Positions 42,706 through 53,794 of a stretch of DNA of 64,000 nt are shown piece after piece (position 1 is the stretch's first letter; each line of letters opens with the position of its first letter). Source of the DNA: Echinarachnius parma (Eukaryota > Echinodermata > Echinoidea > Clypeasteroida > Echinarachniidae); the NCBI GenBank assembly GCA_037951105.1, contig JBAMJV010002091.1:62001-126000 (forward strand). The letters run 5' to 3'. The position numbers and the translations under genes are program-made. The notes below the pieces were generated by a model that made no database searches, was not told where the DNA came from, and worked only from the letters and a program-made list of their open reading frames with translations.

Positions 42706-43523
42706 GAGTCAATACAGGACCCACCAGGCTAATGTGTTTAATGGGGCAATAAAAACATTATAATACAAAGTTTAGAACAAAAACAGAAAATAGCTGAGGA
42801 AACTATTTCCTTATTTTTTGGCATTCAATGCAATATGACTAAAAGTGTGGTGAAATCTTTCTCCAATTAGAAACTTTGGTATGAATACAATGATCATACA
42901 ATAGCAGAACACAGTCCAATTAATTTCAAGTAATCAAATGGATTATACTTTATACACAATTATATTCCAATCTTGATTAAAGATGGAAACATGACTCGGT
43001 CGAGGTTACATCACATCAAAACCCATCACTCAAACCCAGCGCTAAGGAGCAACTCATCTCCATTATTCCTGTTCACTACTAGATTGTGAAATCCCCATAG
43101 AGTCAATACAGGACCCACCAGGCTAATGTGTTGAATGGGGCAATAAAAACACTATAATCAAAGTTTACAAACATCAATAGTTGATTCCCAGCAAAGCCTT
43201 TTTTTTCTTTGCTCATTTTCAATCAATAACAAGTTTTGAACAAAAACAGAAAATAGAGGGAACAATTTTCTTAATTTGTTGTCATTCAATTCAATTTAAT
43301 AAGACTCAAAATGTGGTGAAATCTTTCTCAAATCGAAATTTTGGTATGAATACAATGATCTTATTATAGCAGAACACAGTCCAATTTATTTCAAGTAATC
43401 AAATAGATTATACACAATTATATTCCCATCTTAATTAAATATGGAAACATGACTCTGTCGAGGTTGCATCACCACCAGCCCATCACTCAAACTCAGCGCT
43501 AAGGAGCAACCCATCTCCATTAA

Positions 43524-43933
43524 AGGCATATATGCGTGGGTTATTAGACGCGTGGATCCATCTTGCGCACTTTTACGCACGGTACGTAATCCCCATTGGC
43601 TCAGTTATAAGTAGCGATCGCAAACTTCCCCGCTTCCGAATACCCGAGTCAAAAATGCATTAAAAATAGTCGCGTTCGGAGATGTTTACGAGCGAAAATA
43701 TCACGTAACACGCTTCACCGCAACCGACTTCAAAGTGCCGCCGATTGATGGCTAGGTGACAGCGTGAGAAATTTGTTTGCTGCATGCAATTTCATAAGAA
43801 GGCCTTTGTTCAGATATTTTGAAGCACCTCTCTTCGATCGATCCAACATATATCTTGAGTTTACCTCGAGAGATTACGGTGGAGTCGAGTTGGAATTTGC
43901 TGACTACCCTTTATAACCCACGCATATATGCCT
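43524..43933. mobile_element. 410-bp TTAA element, perfect 21-bp TIR
   Basis: AGGCATATATGCGTGGGTTA(T) at the left is exactly inverted at the right, with TTAA at 43520-43523 and 43934-43937. The body is CpG-rich and its left part ('atcttgcgcac', 'tacgcacggtacgtaat', 'ggctcag') is related to the 158-bp family at 12321 and 48480. It inserted exactly at the TTAA of a 72-bp family unit (43938-44008). Confidence 0.9.
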
Positions 43934-43937
43934 TTAA

Positions 43938-44008
43938 CCTACTGCCTACGTGAACCTGGCCGGTCCTGTACTGACTCAATAGGATTGCAAAATTTGGTAG
44001 GGCATGGG
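43938..44008 (-). mobile_element. 71-bp TTAA miniature element, inverted, hit by another element
   Basis: CCTACTGCCTACGTGAACCT..GGTAGGGCATGGG with TTAA on both sides; the left TTAA is shared with the 410-bp element. Its reverse complement matches 4145-4215. Confidence 0.7.
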
Positions 44009-44555
44009 TTAATTGCAGAAAAATACATGTTGTTTGAAATAACTTGTTTTTATATGTTTTAAAATTTGTTTCATGATTTATAACAGATAATACTTGTATG
44101 TAGTTTGTAAAAAAATTGGTCTCAATGTTTTTAAATTTGCTTGACATATTTTGTAAGACAAATATGAAAATATAATCCAATAATTTATAGCCATCATATA
44201 TCGATCACACACAATTATACTCCCATCTTAATTAACGATGGTAACACGACACAAACGTGGTATCACAACTCATCATTCAAATCCAGCGCTACATCAGAAA
44301 TCGGACCCTGCCTGTTCAAGCAGCGAGAGAGTACATGTAGTTATTGGAGCAACCGTTCTGCAGTGCTCTACAAACCCACTCTCCCACTTGTCCAGGGACG
44401 AGTACAATTCAGTTGGGGGCAAGTTCATTTTGACTAGTCACGTGTACGACCGGGGCAAGTAATCATCGTCCACGAGTGCCCCATCCTTCGCCCACCCTGC
44501 AATCCAAAACCAAACCTAAACAACTTGGACCCTGATACAATTCACTGGCTGCAAA

Positions 44556-44867
44556 ATGTGCACGATGTTGTGTAGAAGCTGTGCTGCCTCATACGAAAGT
44601 AGAAGGGCAAGTTATTTGGATCCAAATTATTATGAGAAAAGGTTTGAATATTACACGATTATGACTTATGTGAATGAAATGAGAAAATTCTCACTTTATG
44701 ATCACGGTCCCTTGAATAAATATTTAGACATTGTAAAGGTTATTGAGGAAAAAAGTTTAATGGGTGTAAAAGTCAAAATAATATTAATAATATTTCTTTC
44801 AAAAATTTCTTTCAAAAATTCAAAAATTTGGTCTATGAATAGAAAAATCACTATGAATTACAACTAG
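44556..44867 (+). CDS. protein-like plus-strand frame (weak)
   Basis: A 103-codon frame. Residues about 14-70 (Y-L-D-P-N-Y-Y-E-K-R-F-E-Y-Y, then Y-V-N-E-M-R-K-F-S-L-Y-D-H-G-P-L-N-K-Y-L) have the hydrophobic and charged mixture of a real protein, while the C-terminal 30 residues are low-complexity. No family is recognised, and no clear splice sites or promoter were found. It could be a decayed fragment of a mobile-element protein or chance in AT-rich DNA. Confidence 0.2.
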   Translation: MCTMLCRSCAASYESRRASYLDPNYYEKRFEYYTIMTYVNEMRKFSLYDHGPLNKYLDIVKVIEEKSLMGVKVKIILIIFLSKISFKNSKIWSMNRKITMNYN

Positions 44868-45029
44868 ACACAGAATTAGTATATTGATCATCTGCAATTA
44901 TAATTTAAAATGCAATTAAAGACGACAGTGGCATTGGCAACAGGTTGCGTATAACAAGTTACTGGAGGTGACCCTGGATATAGACATAATTAATTAATTA
45001 ATTAAAGATGGCAGGGGGCCAAGCCTTAA

Positions 45030-45401
45030 AGGGACTGGGTAACTCTAACTCTAGCGGTTCCCTCATACCTTGTTTTATTCGTTATTAACAATAAAAGCAT
45101 GGGACAGGTTTTGGTTTGTCAAATTTCCATATTGTTTTAAAAGATATTTACGATTGAAGTGCTCGAATGTTAAACTACATGTATCTACGGGATTGTTTAA
45201 GCGGTATACAAAGTACATGTAAGTGCAATGAGTTTGTGAATATCACTTTGCATTGTCGCTCATTTCTCGGCCAAATAACATCCAATTAACTTGAAATTTT
45301 CACACATTACTTTCTGGACATATATATCAGATCACACCAATATACATTTTTATTAACCACGCATCACTTTTTGCACTTGTCAACAAAGTTACTAGATCCC
45401 T
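45030..45401 (+). mobile_element. 372-bp TTAA element, family b
   Basis: TTAA at 45026-45029 and 45402-45405; starts AGGGACTGGGTAACTCTAAC, ends GTTACTAGATCCCT. Its right TTAA is also the left TTAA of the family-c element that follows. Confidence 0.88.
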
Positions 45402-45405
45402 TTAA

Positions 45406-45802
45406 AGTGATCCATTAGCTTCACAAGATTTTTCCAGAAGTGTTATAGGAGACTTCAACCATACACCAATATCATTGTAAGATTCTTCCGAATGATGTGT
45501 GATACTTTCATACAAAAAGAATGCTGTTTACCTATAGCTAAAAAAGTGAAAATGATGTCAGACTTTATCCCCGTTTATTCCGTTCGCGTGGTGTATCTGA
45601 TTTTGGATACTATGGACGATCCAAAACGCTTTTGCAATTAATTAAATCCCAAATAACTCCATAATCAGGAAGATATTAAAAAAAAAATTTTAAACCCATT
45701 TCATTCTTCTGTTACCATAAGCTAAACAACAACTTACAAAAGTGTGAGAACTCTTAAATAATAGTGGTTTTGAAATTTGATTGACAAAGTTAGTGGATCC
45801 CT
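45406..45802 (+). mobile_element. 397-bp TTAA element, diverged family c
   Basis: Starts AGTGATCCATTAGCTTCAC, ends AAAGTTAGTGGATCCCT, TTAA at 45803-45806. The inner words 'caccaatatcattgtaagat', 'aatgctgtttacctata' and 'ttaccataagctaaacaaca' follow the order of 33533-34011. It abuts the family-b element through one shared TTAA. Confidence 0.75.
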
Positions 45803-46061
45803 TTAAGCATCACAAACCATCACTCAAACCTGGGGCTAAGTCAGTAATCCGACCCCGCCCACTCCAGACCTAATGGGGGCAGTCCCTCCCTCAGATTTAT
45901 CAGACAGGTGCATACATATAGAACAAGGACGAGGTATGAATGTCTTTGAACCTGTCTATACACAAGCCTTCACACTTATACTTTTTTTCTTATTGCCCCT
46001 TCAGGATATAATTTTCAAATTTTACTCGCCCGAACAGATATTTACTTAATAATTTAGTAAA

Positions 46062-46250
46062 TAATGGTGGCTACTTTAATTTATATAGCGCATGTTCCGT
46101 CTTTCGACGCTCGCGGCGCATCACTATTATTACCCCGGTCATCGGATACAAAATGCACTCAATTCAGCACACAAAGTGCACATTGTCCACTCCCTGGGGA
46201 GCATTCCAGCTAGGCAACCTTGTAGGTGCACACAGTGCTAAGTAACTCCT
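46062..46250 (-). mobile_element. SINE-like repeat, minus strand
   Basis: The reverse complement has 'atgctccccagggagtgga', 'gatgaccggggtaataatag' and 'tgcgctatataaatt', matching 12706-12880. The tail is degenerate ('attatttact'). Confidence 0.65.
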
Positions 46251-46386
46251 TCAAAAAACATTACTATGTGAAAAAAGAGAACAATTAATTGTGCTAGGCA
46301 GCTTGATCTGTTTGGCAAATGTCTCTCTTATTTGTAGATGAGATTAAAATACTCAGAAGGACATTTTACTTTTTCCCCCATTTTTG

Positions 46387-46660
46387 TCACCATTGTTGTC
46401 GTTGTCATTGTTGCATCATTGTCATTATCATCATCATCATAATCACCATCACCATCACCACCACCACCATCACCATCATCACCTTCACCATCATCATTAT
46501 CATCATCATCATTATCATTATCATCATTATCATTATCATCATCATCGCCATCATTATCATCACCACCACCACCACCACCACCACGGCACCACCACCACCA
46601 CGGCACCACCCTAATCATCATCACCATCACCATCATCACCATCACCGTTATCACTATCAT
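46387..46660. repeat. imperfect CAT/CAC trinucleotide microsatellite, about 270 bp
   Basis: Continuous ATC, ACC and ATT triplets. Overlapping long frames in several phases (poly-His, poly-Ile, poly-Asp/Gly) are pure repeat artefacts. Confidence 0.97.
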
Positions 46661-46829
46661 GTCTGCAAAAGGGATGCACTACCTTTAAGAAAATGAAGAT
46701 AGACAAGGGGTAATCTGACCGCATCTTTATAAATTATATTACAGCAAGCAAGGGGTGCAGCATAAGGGCGCAGCATACAGTATATGCCCCTATAACTATA
46801 TGATTGATGAGACAGGTGAGTGGGGTAAC

Positions 46830-47380
46830 AGGTGCAATACTGGGCGGAGCATTGACAGCTCCTTACATACCGTGCCCCTATTACCTGGCCGTGACCTGCC
46901 ATGAGTTAACACTGAATCTATTACAGGTCCTTTCAAACACTTTTGTGTTATGTTCACTAAAATTACAGGGCAAACATATATAGAAATGTTTAGATTTGTA
47001 TCTTTATAAATGTTCACTAAAACATTTACAGAAGCATTTATAAGATGTTTTTAAATCTGTATTATGTTAACTAAAAGTATGAGGCAAATATTTGCAGAAA
47101 CAGTAATGAGATTTGTATTCATGTTACATGCATGTTTAATAAATAATGGGCAGAGCATTGACAGCTCCTTACATACTATACCCCTATAATTAACTGGCCG
47201 TGACCTGCCATGCCCATGACTTGACACTGCATCTATTTCAGGTCAGGACCTTCAAACAAGTTAGATTTTGTATCTGTATCATGATAACAAATGAGGAAAA
47301 ACATGAGATTTATCTGTATTATGCTCCCTAAAAGTATTGGGAAAACATAAACATTTATGAGACTTTTATAATGTTCACTA
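46830..47380. repeat. about 305-bp direct repeat plus short 'atgttcactaaa' repeats
   Basis: 'gagcattgacagctccttac' plus 'ggccgtgacctgccatg' occurs near 46849 and 47152; between and after them 'atgttcactaaaa' recurs near 46951, 47010 and 47372. Confidence 0.7.
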
Positions 47381-47386
47381 AAATAA

Positions 47387-48045
47387 AGCCACCCTGACAC
47401 TTGCACAAATTTTGTCCCCACATTGCCACGCAATGCGTCGTGGCAAGGCGTGTCATTTCGGTGCTACATCGCGGAGCATTTGCGAACCTGTTCGCGCACT
47501 GTTTACGCAATGCGCGGCCACTAATGGGCCGCATTGGGACACTTTGACAGGCAATGACACTAATTGTTCACACATAGGTTAAGTATAGTTCGCGCATTGT
47601 TCACGTACGCCACGCATAGTTCACGCCGTCTTCGCGCATGCGTGAAGTCGTCGGGGCAATTTTGGTCACGTTTTGTCCCGCTTGGCGGCACGCTACTTGC
47701 ATAGCCTGTCGTTTCACACCTAAAACCACACTGACACTACACGCCATGCCACGCATTGTTCACGAGCTGTTCACGTTGTGTTCGCGCAAGTTTGCGCCGC
47801 ATTCACGCATGCATTAACGCAGTGTTCGCGACCAGTTTGCGCAGTGTTCACGCGAGTGCACGCACATGGTGCGAAAATTAATGCGTGCCAAATTTTTGAA
47901 CATTTCAAAATTCTCTCTACGACATGGCACGCACCCCCGCACTGCCCCGCACACTTCACACGCTCGTTCACGAAGACTTTACTCATTGGCACGACGCATT
48001 GCGTGGCAGTGCGGAAACAAAATTCCTGCAAGTGTCAGGGTAGCT
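47387..48045. mobile_element. 659-bp TIR element with TAA target duplication (Harbinger-like)
   Basis: AGCCACCCTGACACTTGCAC at the left and its inverse at the right (..AAGTGTCAGGGTAGCT) begin inverted repeats of about 57 bp that include 'ccacgcaatgcgtcgtg'. TAA stands on both sides (47384-47386, 48046-48048). A 3-bp TWA duplication is characteristic of PIF/Harbinger elements (established), so that class is inferred. The CpG-rich interior has many 'gttcacgc' / 'gttcgcgc' words. Frames inside show no domain. Confidence 0.85.
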
Positions 48046-48479
48046 TAAGAAGCACAGTGCTTCCAATAGTACATAGCTTGTTGGTAGCATTGCCATTGGC
48101 ATTTTGTATGCAAGAAAGTAAAAGCATGGTGAGTATCTAAGTTAAGATTTAACTGCTTGATTTTGTGATAGGTTACCACTTTGAGAAATAATTGGGATAC
48201 TACAGCACTACTCTTTGTATAATTTATTGGGTCTACTTGAATTTCATGTGTGGAAATAAATCTTATAAATAAATTGATAAAATAACCAAATAGTACAGGC
48301 TTATTGTGTGGATAAAGCCTTTTTCATAGATGAAGTATAAAACAACAACAAAACTAAATTGGAAGGGTTCATACAAGGATTGCGGCGGTCTTCACCTTGC
48401 AGTTTCCTATATTCCCATATCAACGAACTAAGATTCTCTGACATTCACTTAATCCATTTATTTCAATCCATTTATTTAA

Positions 48480-48637
48480 AGGGCATCAAGCGTGGGGATG
48501 CTACATAGCGGGTCGCCATTTTGAACTGGGCTAGTTTGCGCGCACCGCATGACACTGAGCTAACGTGCATTACGCACCGTGCGCAACGCGTATGCAAGAT
48601 GGCGCCGCGCATCTCATTTGACGAATCTGAACTACCT
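48480..48637 (-). mobile_element. 158-bp TTAA element, family d, inverted
   Basis: Starts AGGGCATCAAGCGTGGGGAT, ends GAATCTGAACTACCT, with TTAA at 48476-48479 and 48638-48641. It is the inverse of 12321-12478 with about nine differences in 158 bases, clustered in 'aacgcgtatgcaag'. Confidence 0.92.
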
Positions 48638-48713
48638 TTAAATTACTTGGTGCTGAGGGAGTTACGTTATGTGAAGCAATTCATTTGTAGCTGAGTGTTG
48701 TAGTTGCCTTTAA

Positions 48714-49205
48714 AGGGATAGTTGGGTTTTGGTCGAACTTAATTTTAGTAACCAAAACCTGCACCATTGCGGTACAAACTAATAGTTATAACTCCACCAT
48801 GCTCAAAAGGTATACAATACAAATGACTAAGTATAAACCCTGTTATTTTTTTTAAAGAGTCGTTACAACTCAAGAGGGTGCTCTCTAAAAACTCATTGGT
48901 TTTAACCATTTTTCATGCAAAATTGTGCATGTGATGTTTTTTTTAAATAATGATCATTAACAATTATTTAATTGATTTTGTTCAAAGAAGTCAAAGCATT
49001 TGTTGTCTTTTTCTAAAAAGTCAAGATGTCCCCCGGCAGGGTAGACTTATAAATAAAATATTTTGAAATCAAATTTTACAACTATGAGAGCATTCGAAAG
49101 AGAATGATTCTCTTTTCACATGTTTTATTCAAATTTCAATGAACTTTTAAATGGAATTAAACCAACCAATTTATTGTCATGGGGCATTTTGGGAAGTGTA
49201 CCTTT
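48714..49205 (+). mobile_element. family-a TTAA element with a foreign right end
   Basis: The first 310 bp follow family a (AGGGATAGTTGGGTTTTGG, 'agtaaccaaaacctgca', 'actaatagttataactccac'). After about 49030 similarity stops, and the block ends 'ttttgggaagtgtacct|ttaa' without the inverted family-a end. Either the right end was lost, or this is a chimera of two elements. Confidence 0.65.
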
Positions 49206-49429
49206 AATAGATGGAGCAGTCACTTAATTTGTAATACAACATATCTGCGGTTAAAACTCTGCATACATGTATGCACTGTATGTGCCTTGCGGTTAGCCCA
49301 CAGCAATCTCTCTCACTTTGATGAGATAAAGGGTCTTTGCGGCTAAGGCGGTTTGAATGGAGACAAAGACAGCCACTACAAATCGGAACAAATGTCCCTC
49401 TTTTCTTTGACTTCCTTCGATCCAGAAGG

Positions 49430-49960
49430 GAAGCAAATAAGTGGGGGAAGGTTATAAAAAAGAAGACAGCAAATAAGTGAAATAAGTTGTCAAAAAAGAA
49501 GAAAAAGGTAAGTAAGTGAAAAAAAAGTTTTAGAAAAAAAGCAAATAGATGAAGAAAAAAAAAGTTTCTCAAAAAAGAAGAAAATAGATAAGTTTAAAAA
49601 CAAGTTTTTCAAAAGAAAGCTGTACACAAACAAGCTTGTAAAAAGTTTCTAAAAGTTTCAAGTAAGTGAGAAAAAAAAGTTGTAAAAGAGAAGAAAACAA
49701 ATAATGCGCTTTTCATATTGACTTAATATATCAGTATGTCACCACACATTTCTCAACCCTTTCATAGAGCATTGCATTTATCTCCTGTTCTTTAGCAAAA
49801 GAAATTAATCCCTCTATTCTTCACACTTTCCTCCTCGCAACCTTTGATATACAATGCAGGGCACTTCTCAGGATGCATACGATGGAAATAGGGCCAATAT
49901 GAAAGGGATATTTTTGAAAATGTAAAAAAGAAGTCTAAAGCAAATAAGTGAGAAAAATGG
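49430..49960. repeat. polypurine minisatellite, about 40-bp unit
   Basis: Repeats of 'gcaaataagtgaaataagtt' and 'tcaaaaaagaagaaaaag' type between 49430 and 49700 and again at 49925-49975, almost all purine on the plus strand. The minus strand gives phenylalanine-rich frames of no significance. Confidence 0.75.
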
Positions 49961-50043
49961 TAAAAAAGGAAGGAAAGAATTAAGTGCGGAGATTTTTCTT
50001 GGGTGGCGGTGGTGTGAGAAAGCAACATGTCAGATTAGAGATG

Positions 50044-50120
50044 AGGTCTTGGAATAATAGTTTGGAGACTTGGTCTCGGAATAATAATTTGGAGACGTGG
50101 TCTCGGAATAATAGTTTGAA
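50044..50120. repeat. 27-bp minisatellite, 3 copies
   Basis: 'ggaataatagtttggagac' plus 'ttggtct(t/c)' repeats with an exact 27-bp period. Each unit holds 'gagac.tggtctc', an interrupted palindrome. Confidence 0.9.
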
Positions 50121-50368
50121 GCTGAAAATCCCATCAAGTGAGAAGGGTATTGTTGGTATACCTTTCATTAGGGATTTAAAGGGTGGTCTTATAAGATCTT
50201 AGTGACAGCCAAGAGCTGATATTTTCTCAATATCCCTGTGGAATCGAGGAGCTTGAATGTTTGAACAGTGAGTGACAAAGAGTTGATTTTGGACACTGGT
50301 ATATTTTCTGCATTAACCCCATTTTCTAGAAAAGGGGGGATGCATCCCATATTGGCACTGTTCGTTAA

Positions 50369-50521
50369 AGGGACTTCATTGTCCAAATTCTCAAAATCCA
50401 ATTGAAATTCTAGCGGCTACCTCATACCTTGTATTCTTATTAACAAAAAAAGCATGGGACAGGTTTTGGTTTTTCAAATTTCCATTTCGTTAAAAAGATA
50501 TTTACGATTGAAGTGTTAATC
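50369..50521 (+). mobile_element. family-b TTAA element, truncated
   Basis: TTAA at 50365-50368, start AGGGACTTCATTGTCC, 'aaaagcatgggacaggtttt', and a stop in similarity just after 'tatttacgattgaagtgtt'. The right half is missing. Confidence 0.8.
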
Positions 50522-50549
50522 AGTCTGAAAATTAGCATACCAAATCAAG

Positions 50550-51740
50550 AGTTCTAAACTTGGTCTATAGATATTGACCAGCAAACTCCATTTCTTCCTC
50601 TCTGCGGAGGTTTCACAAAAGTCTGTACTTTGCAAGACCCAAGCCGAGCAAGTTTTAAAATCCAGGATGTGTCAGCACCCTCCATCTGAAAAACCAACAG
50701 ACAATATTTTGCTAAGAGTTGAGAAGGGCTCACTGTCAACAGGAATGTGATGAGAGAACAACTCTGGTCCTGTCCTGGCACATACCTCTCACACAGGAAT
50801 TTCACAATAACTTCATGGTGAATTTCATCATGAAGACATTGAATCTAGAACAAAATCTCAAGTTCATCTTCCAAAAATCCGAGTTCTATATAAAATGATA
50901 TTACAATACAACAACTTCTCTTCAGCAAAAAGAAATCAAAGAAATTAACAGACAATATTTTGCTAAGAGTTGAGAAGGGATCAGTGTCAACACGAACGTG
51001 ATGAGAGAATGACTCTGGTCTTGTCCTGGGACATATTGACAGAATCTAGGCAAAATACAAATTTCTACAAATAAAGCAAGAATTTCACAATATCATCATG
51101 GTGAATTTCATTTTGAAGACATTTGATCTTGAAAAAATCTATGAAATAATATCAAGTTTATCTAGAAAACATTTGGATTTCATTTAGTAAAAACTTTTGC
51201 ATTTTCTATTCAGCAAAAAAATATCTGACAAACCAACACGCAATATTTTGCTAAGGGTTCAGAAGGCCTCACTGTCAATACGAACCTGATGAAAGAACAA
51301 CTCAGGCCCTGAACTGGCATACATTGACAGAATCTATTAAAAAGCAAAACATATATTTCTACCTCTCAACACGAATACATGTACCACAATAACTTCAAGA
51401 TGAAATTCACTATATGAAGTAATGATCTCTAATTCGATTCATCTGCAAGCATTCTGTAACTTTAATATATTTCAACAACATTGCAAGTTCTCCTCTTCAG
51501 CAACAAGAAATTTATATAAATTTATGAAAACAAAAAACAATTTCATCATTCTATGTTGGAAAATTACCTCAAATTGATGTACAATGTACGCGCTACTGAA
51601 ATGATTCAAGCAAGACCTATGCAATTTCTCCTCAGCAAAAAGAGATCTAAGAAACCAAGGGCCGAGTATGGCTTACTGTCAATAAGAATGTGAGGACAGA
51701 GTTACCTTAGGAAAGAATCTTACAAAAACAATACTTTTCT
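50550..51740. repeat. tandem array, about 260-285-bp unit, 4 copies
   Basis: 'caatattttgctaagagttg' plus 'agaagg..tca.tgtcaa' stands near 50702, 50955 and 51240, with a reduced copy near 51660. Units also share 'ctct(g)gtcctgtcctggcacat' and 'tttcacaataacttcatggt'. Confidence 0.8.
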
Positions 51741-51799
51741 ACCTTGTCAGGTGCAGAGTTTCCACTAGATGTATATCCATGCAGTTCTCTGGACAAAAT

Positions 51800-52310
51800 T
51801 ATGAAAACATATGTTTTTACCTTTCAACTAAGAATGTCACAATCTTTTCCCATGTGGAAAAGTCAGGAAAACTATGTTTCTATTTTAAGTAAAGGAACAA
51901 TCATAAAAACAAATGTATGCTCCTACCTTTCAACTGCGAATTTCACAATATTTCCCCAGGTGGAAAAAAAGTAAGGAAAACTAATTACAATTTTTTAAAG
52001 TAAAGAAACAATTCCTGAAATACATTTTGCCACATTTTACGCAAGAATATCACAATCTCTCCCTAGGCGGAAAACCGTAAGCAAAAATAATTTGCTATCT
52101 TCAAAGAAGAATTTCTAAATCGTCCAAAAAGAAAATTCTGGAAAATTGTTTTCTTCCTTTTACAGCGGGAAATGCCACACCTCCCCCTATGCCAAAAAAC
52201 AAGGAAAACTAATTTTCTTTCTCAAATAACGAAACAATTTCTAAATCTTTCTAACATGGAAAGAAGAATTTATCAAATCTTTCCACAACAGGAAATACAT
52301 GTTTTACCTT
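51800..52310. repeat. decayed tandem repeat, about 120-bp unit, 4-5 copies
   Basis: 'aagaatgtcacaatctttcc', 'gcgaatttcacaatatttcc' and 'aagaatatcacaatctctcc' recur, each followed by 'c..gg.ggaaaa..gtaaggaaaac'. Confidence 0.65.
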
Positions 52311-52719
52311 TTCATAAACAAATTATTATCATCAATTGATGGGAAACAAATCATTCCTCAAGATCTAAAAAGTAATGTATACCATTGCTTCTTAATCCAT
52401 AGCGTTCACTGCCCCTTGACTACGGGAACCGGGTTAATACAATCAGTGAATTAATTTCAGTTTCTCAGAGGAATAATCATTGCTGACAGATCTCTATTCT
52501 ACCGCTCATTATACAAAACATAAAAACAATCTTTCCACAAAAATTGCTTCTACAAATCAAATTTATACAAGGGTTTTATTTTTAATATTTAAAAACAAAA
52601 AACTCTTTTTGAATTCAATTTGGACATTCCTGGAAAAGATATCTAGAAACTGTATCCAAAATTTAAATGAGATTTTAATGCAAGGCATATTTTGGGAATG
52701 AACTTTTCAGTTAACGCCC

Positions 52720-53050
52720 TTCCGAACAAAGATATTATGACCAGTGCGTTTTGTACCCTAATCAAATCCCATGTCAACTCAAATTCACGGGATGAGAACC
52801 AAACCCCTTTGTTCTTCCCCCCTCTGGTTCCAGGACTAATTTCCAATTTTTAAAGGGGCATTGAGGCTTTTGCAAATCTTTTATATTATTTTGTATGGTA
52901 TTTAAAGGGAAAGTCAACATTTTGGAACTTCTAAAATCCCACGTCCACTTAAATTAAAACCCCTTTATTCTCACCCCCCCCCCCCCCCCCCTCCCAGTAC
53001 TAATTTCCAACTTTTAAAGGGGCATTGAGGTTTTTGCAAATTATATATTT
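52720..53050. repeat. about 165-bp direct repeat, 2 copies, with C18 run
   Basis: 'taatttccaa.ttttaaaggg' plus 'gcattgagg.ttttgcaaat' near 52837 and 53002, each preceded by 'aaatcccat/cgtc.actcaaatt' and 'cccctttgttc'. C18 stands at 52974-52991. Confidence 0.75.
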
Positions 53051-53619
53051 CCACAACAAATAAGTCAGGGTTACCAGTTACTGTGTAACTCATGTAGCTT
53101 TCTGGATATATATAAAGTATTTGAAGGGATAGTCACACTTTTAACATTCTCTCAAATATTCGCTATAGATGCGATATGCATGACTCTCACCACAATTTTG
53201 TTTAGTCTGCAAATGAAACTTCCTAGTCATTTTTTTTTTTTATCCTGCAATAGTCATTTTTAGGTCTAAAAGGGTAATTCAAACTTTTTTCAAATTATCT
53301 CAAATCTCAAAATCGACGTGCAAAAGTCTACATTGGCCTTTAATTCTCAATCTTATCTCAGACTCAGTGGACAGTCAGTCTATCAAATCCATCAATACAA
53401 AATTAGGTCAATGCTCTCCATTTCACACTGATAAGTAAAGTGTTTAAGTACAAAAAAACTGCTTTTGACCTTACTGTGACAGTGAACAGAGATACCTGGT
53501 GCCTTTCAAGAAATTGTTTATCAACATCGTGATCTTTAATTGGCTTCATTGCCATTTTAACAGTCTTTCTAATGGCTCTCTTTGGCGCAGAACAAAGAGG
53601 AAGATAGCATGTACATGTG
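53051..53619. other. single-copy stretch, nothing recognised
   Basis: No element ends, tandem structure or supported frame. A T12-type run is at about 53230. Confidence 0.35.
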
Positions 53620-53790
53620 CAGGGCTGGACACTAGCACTTGCCCACTTGCTCTGGGCAAGTAAGTTTTCATGAATTGTCCAGTTTGTGACTTTTGTAGGG
53701 CAACTAAATAATTGTTCAACTTATCTAGAAGAGGGCAAGTCAATTTTATATTGGGGCAAGTAAAGTGTCAAAATTTGTCATTTAACTCGC
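53620..53790 (+). mobile_element. 'GGGCTCGACACTAGCAC' family, copy 3 (fragment)
   Basis: CAGGGCTGGACACTAGCACT plus 'tctgggcaagtaag' and later 'gggcaagt' words; closer to the 7384 copy than to 39967/57522. The right end is not found. Confidence 0.55.
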
Positions 53791-53794
53791 TCGA

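Larger units (their letters stand above)
42350..44250. repeat. tandem array, about 460-570-bp unit, 4 copies
   Basis: 'caattatattcccatcttaa' plus 'agatggaaacatgactcggt' stands near 42386, 42957, 43414 and 44211; the first three continue with 'gaggtt.catcacat', 'ccagcgctaagg' and 'tgttcactactagattgtga' in order. The last is lengthened by insertions at 43524-44008. The units carry fragments of the 72-bp family ('cccatagagtcaatacagga'). Confidence 0.75.

Noticed and set aside
46319-46696. Long overlapping frames rich in His, Ile, Asp and Gly
   Set aside because: They are translations of a CAT/CAC microsatellite in several phases, not a gene.
47778-48140. 120-codon frame and its overlapping minus-strand frame
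   Set aside because: They lie inside the CpG-rich Harbinger-like element, are open in several phases and have no domain.
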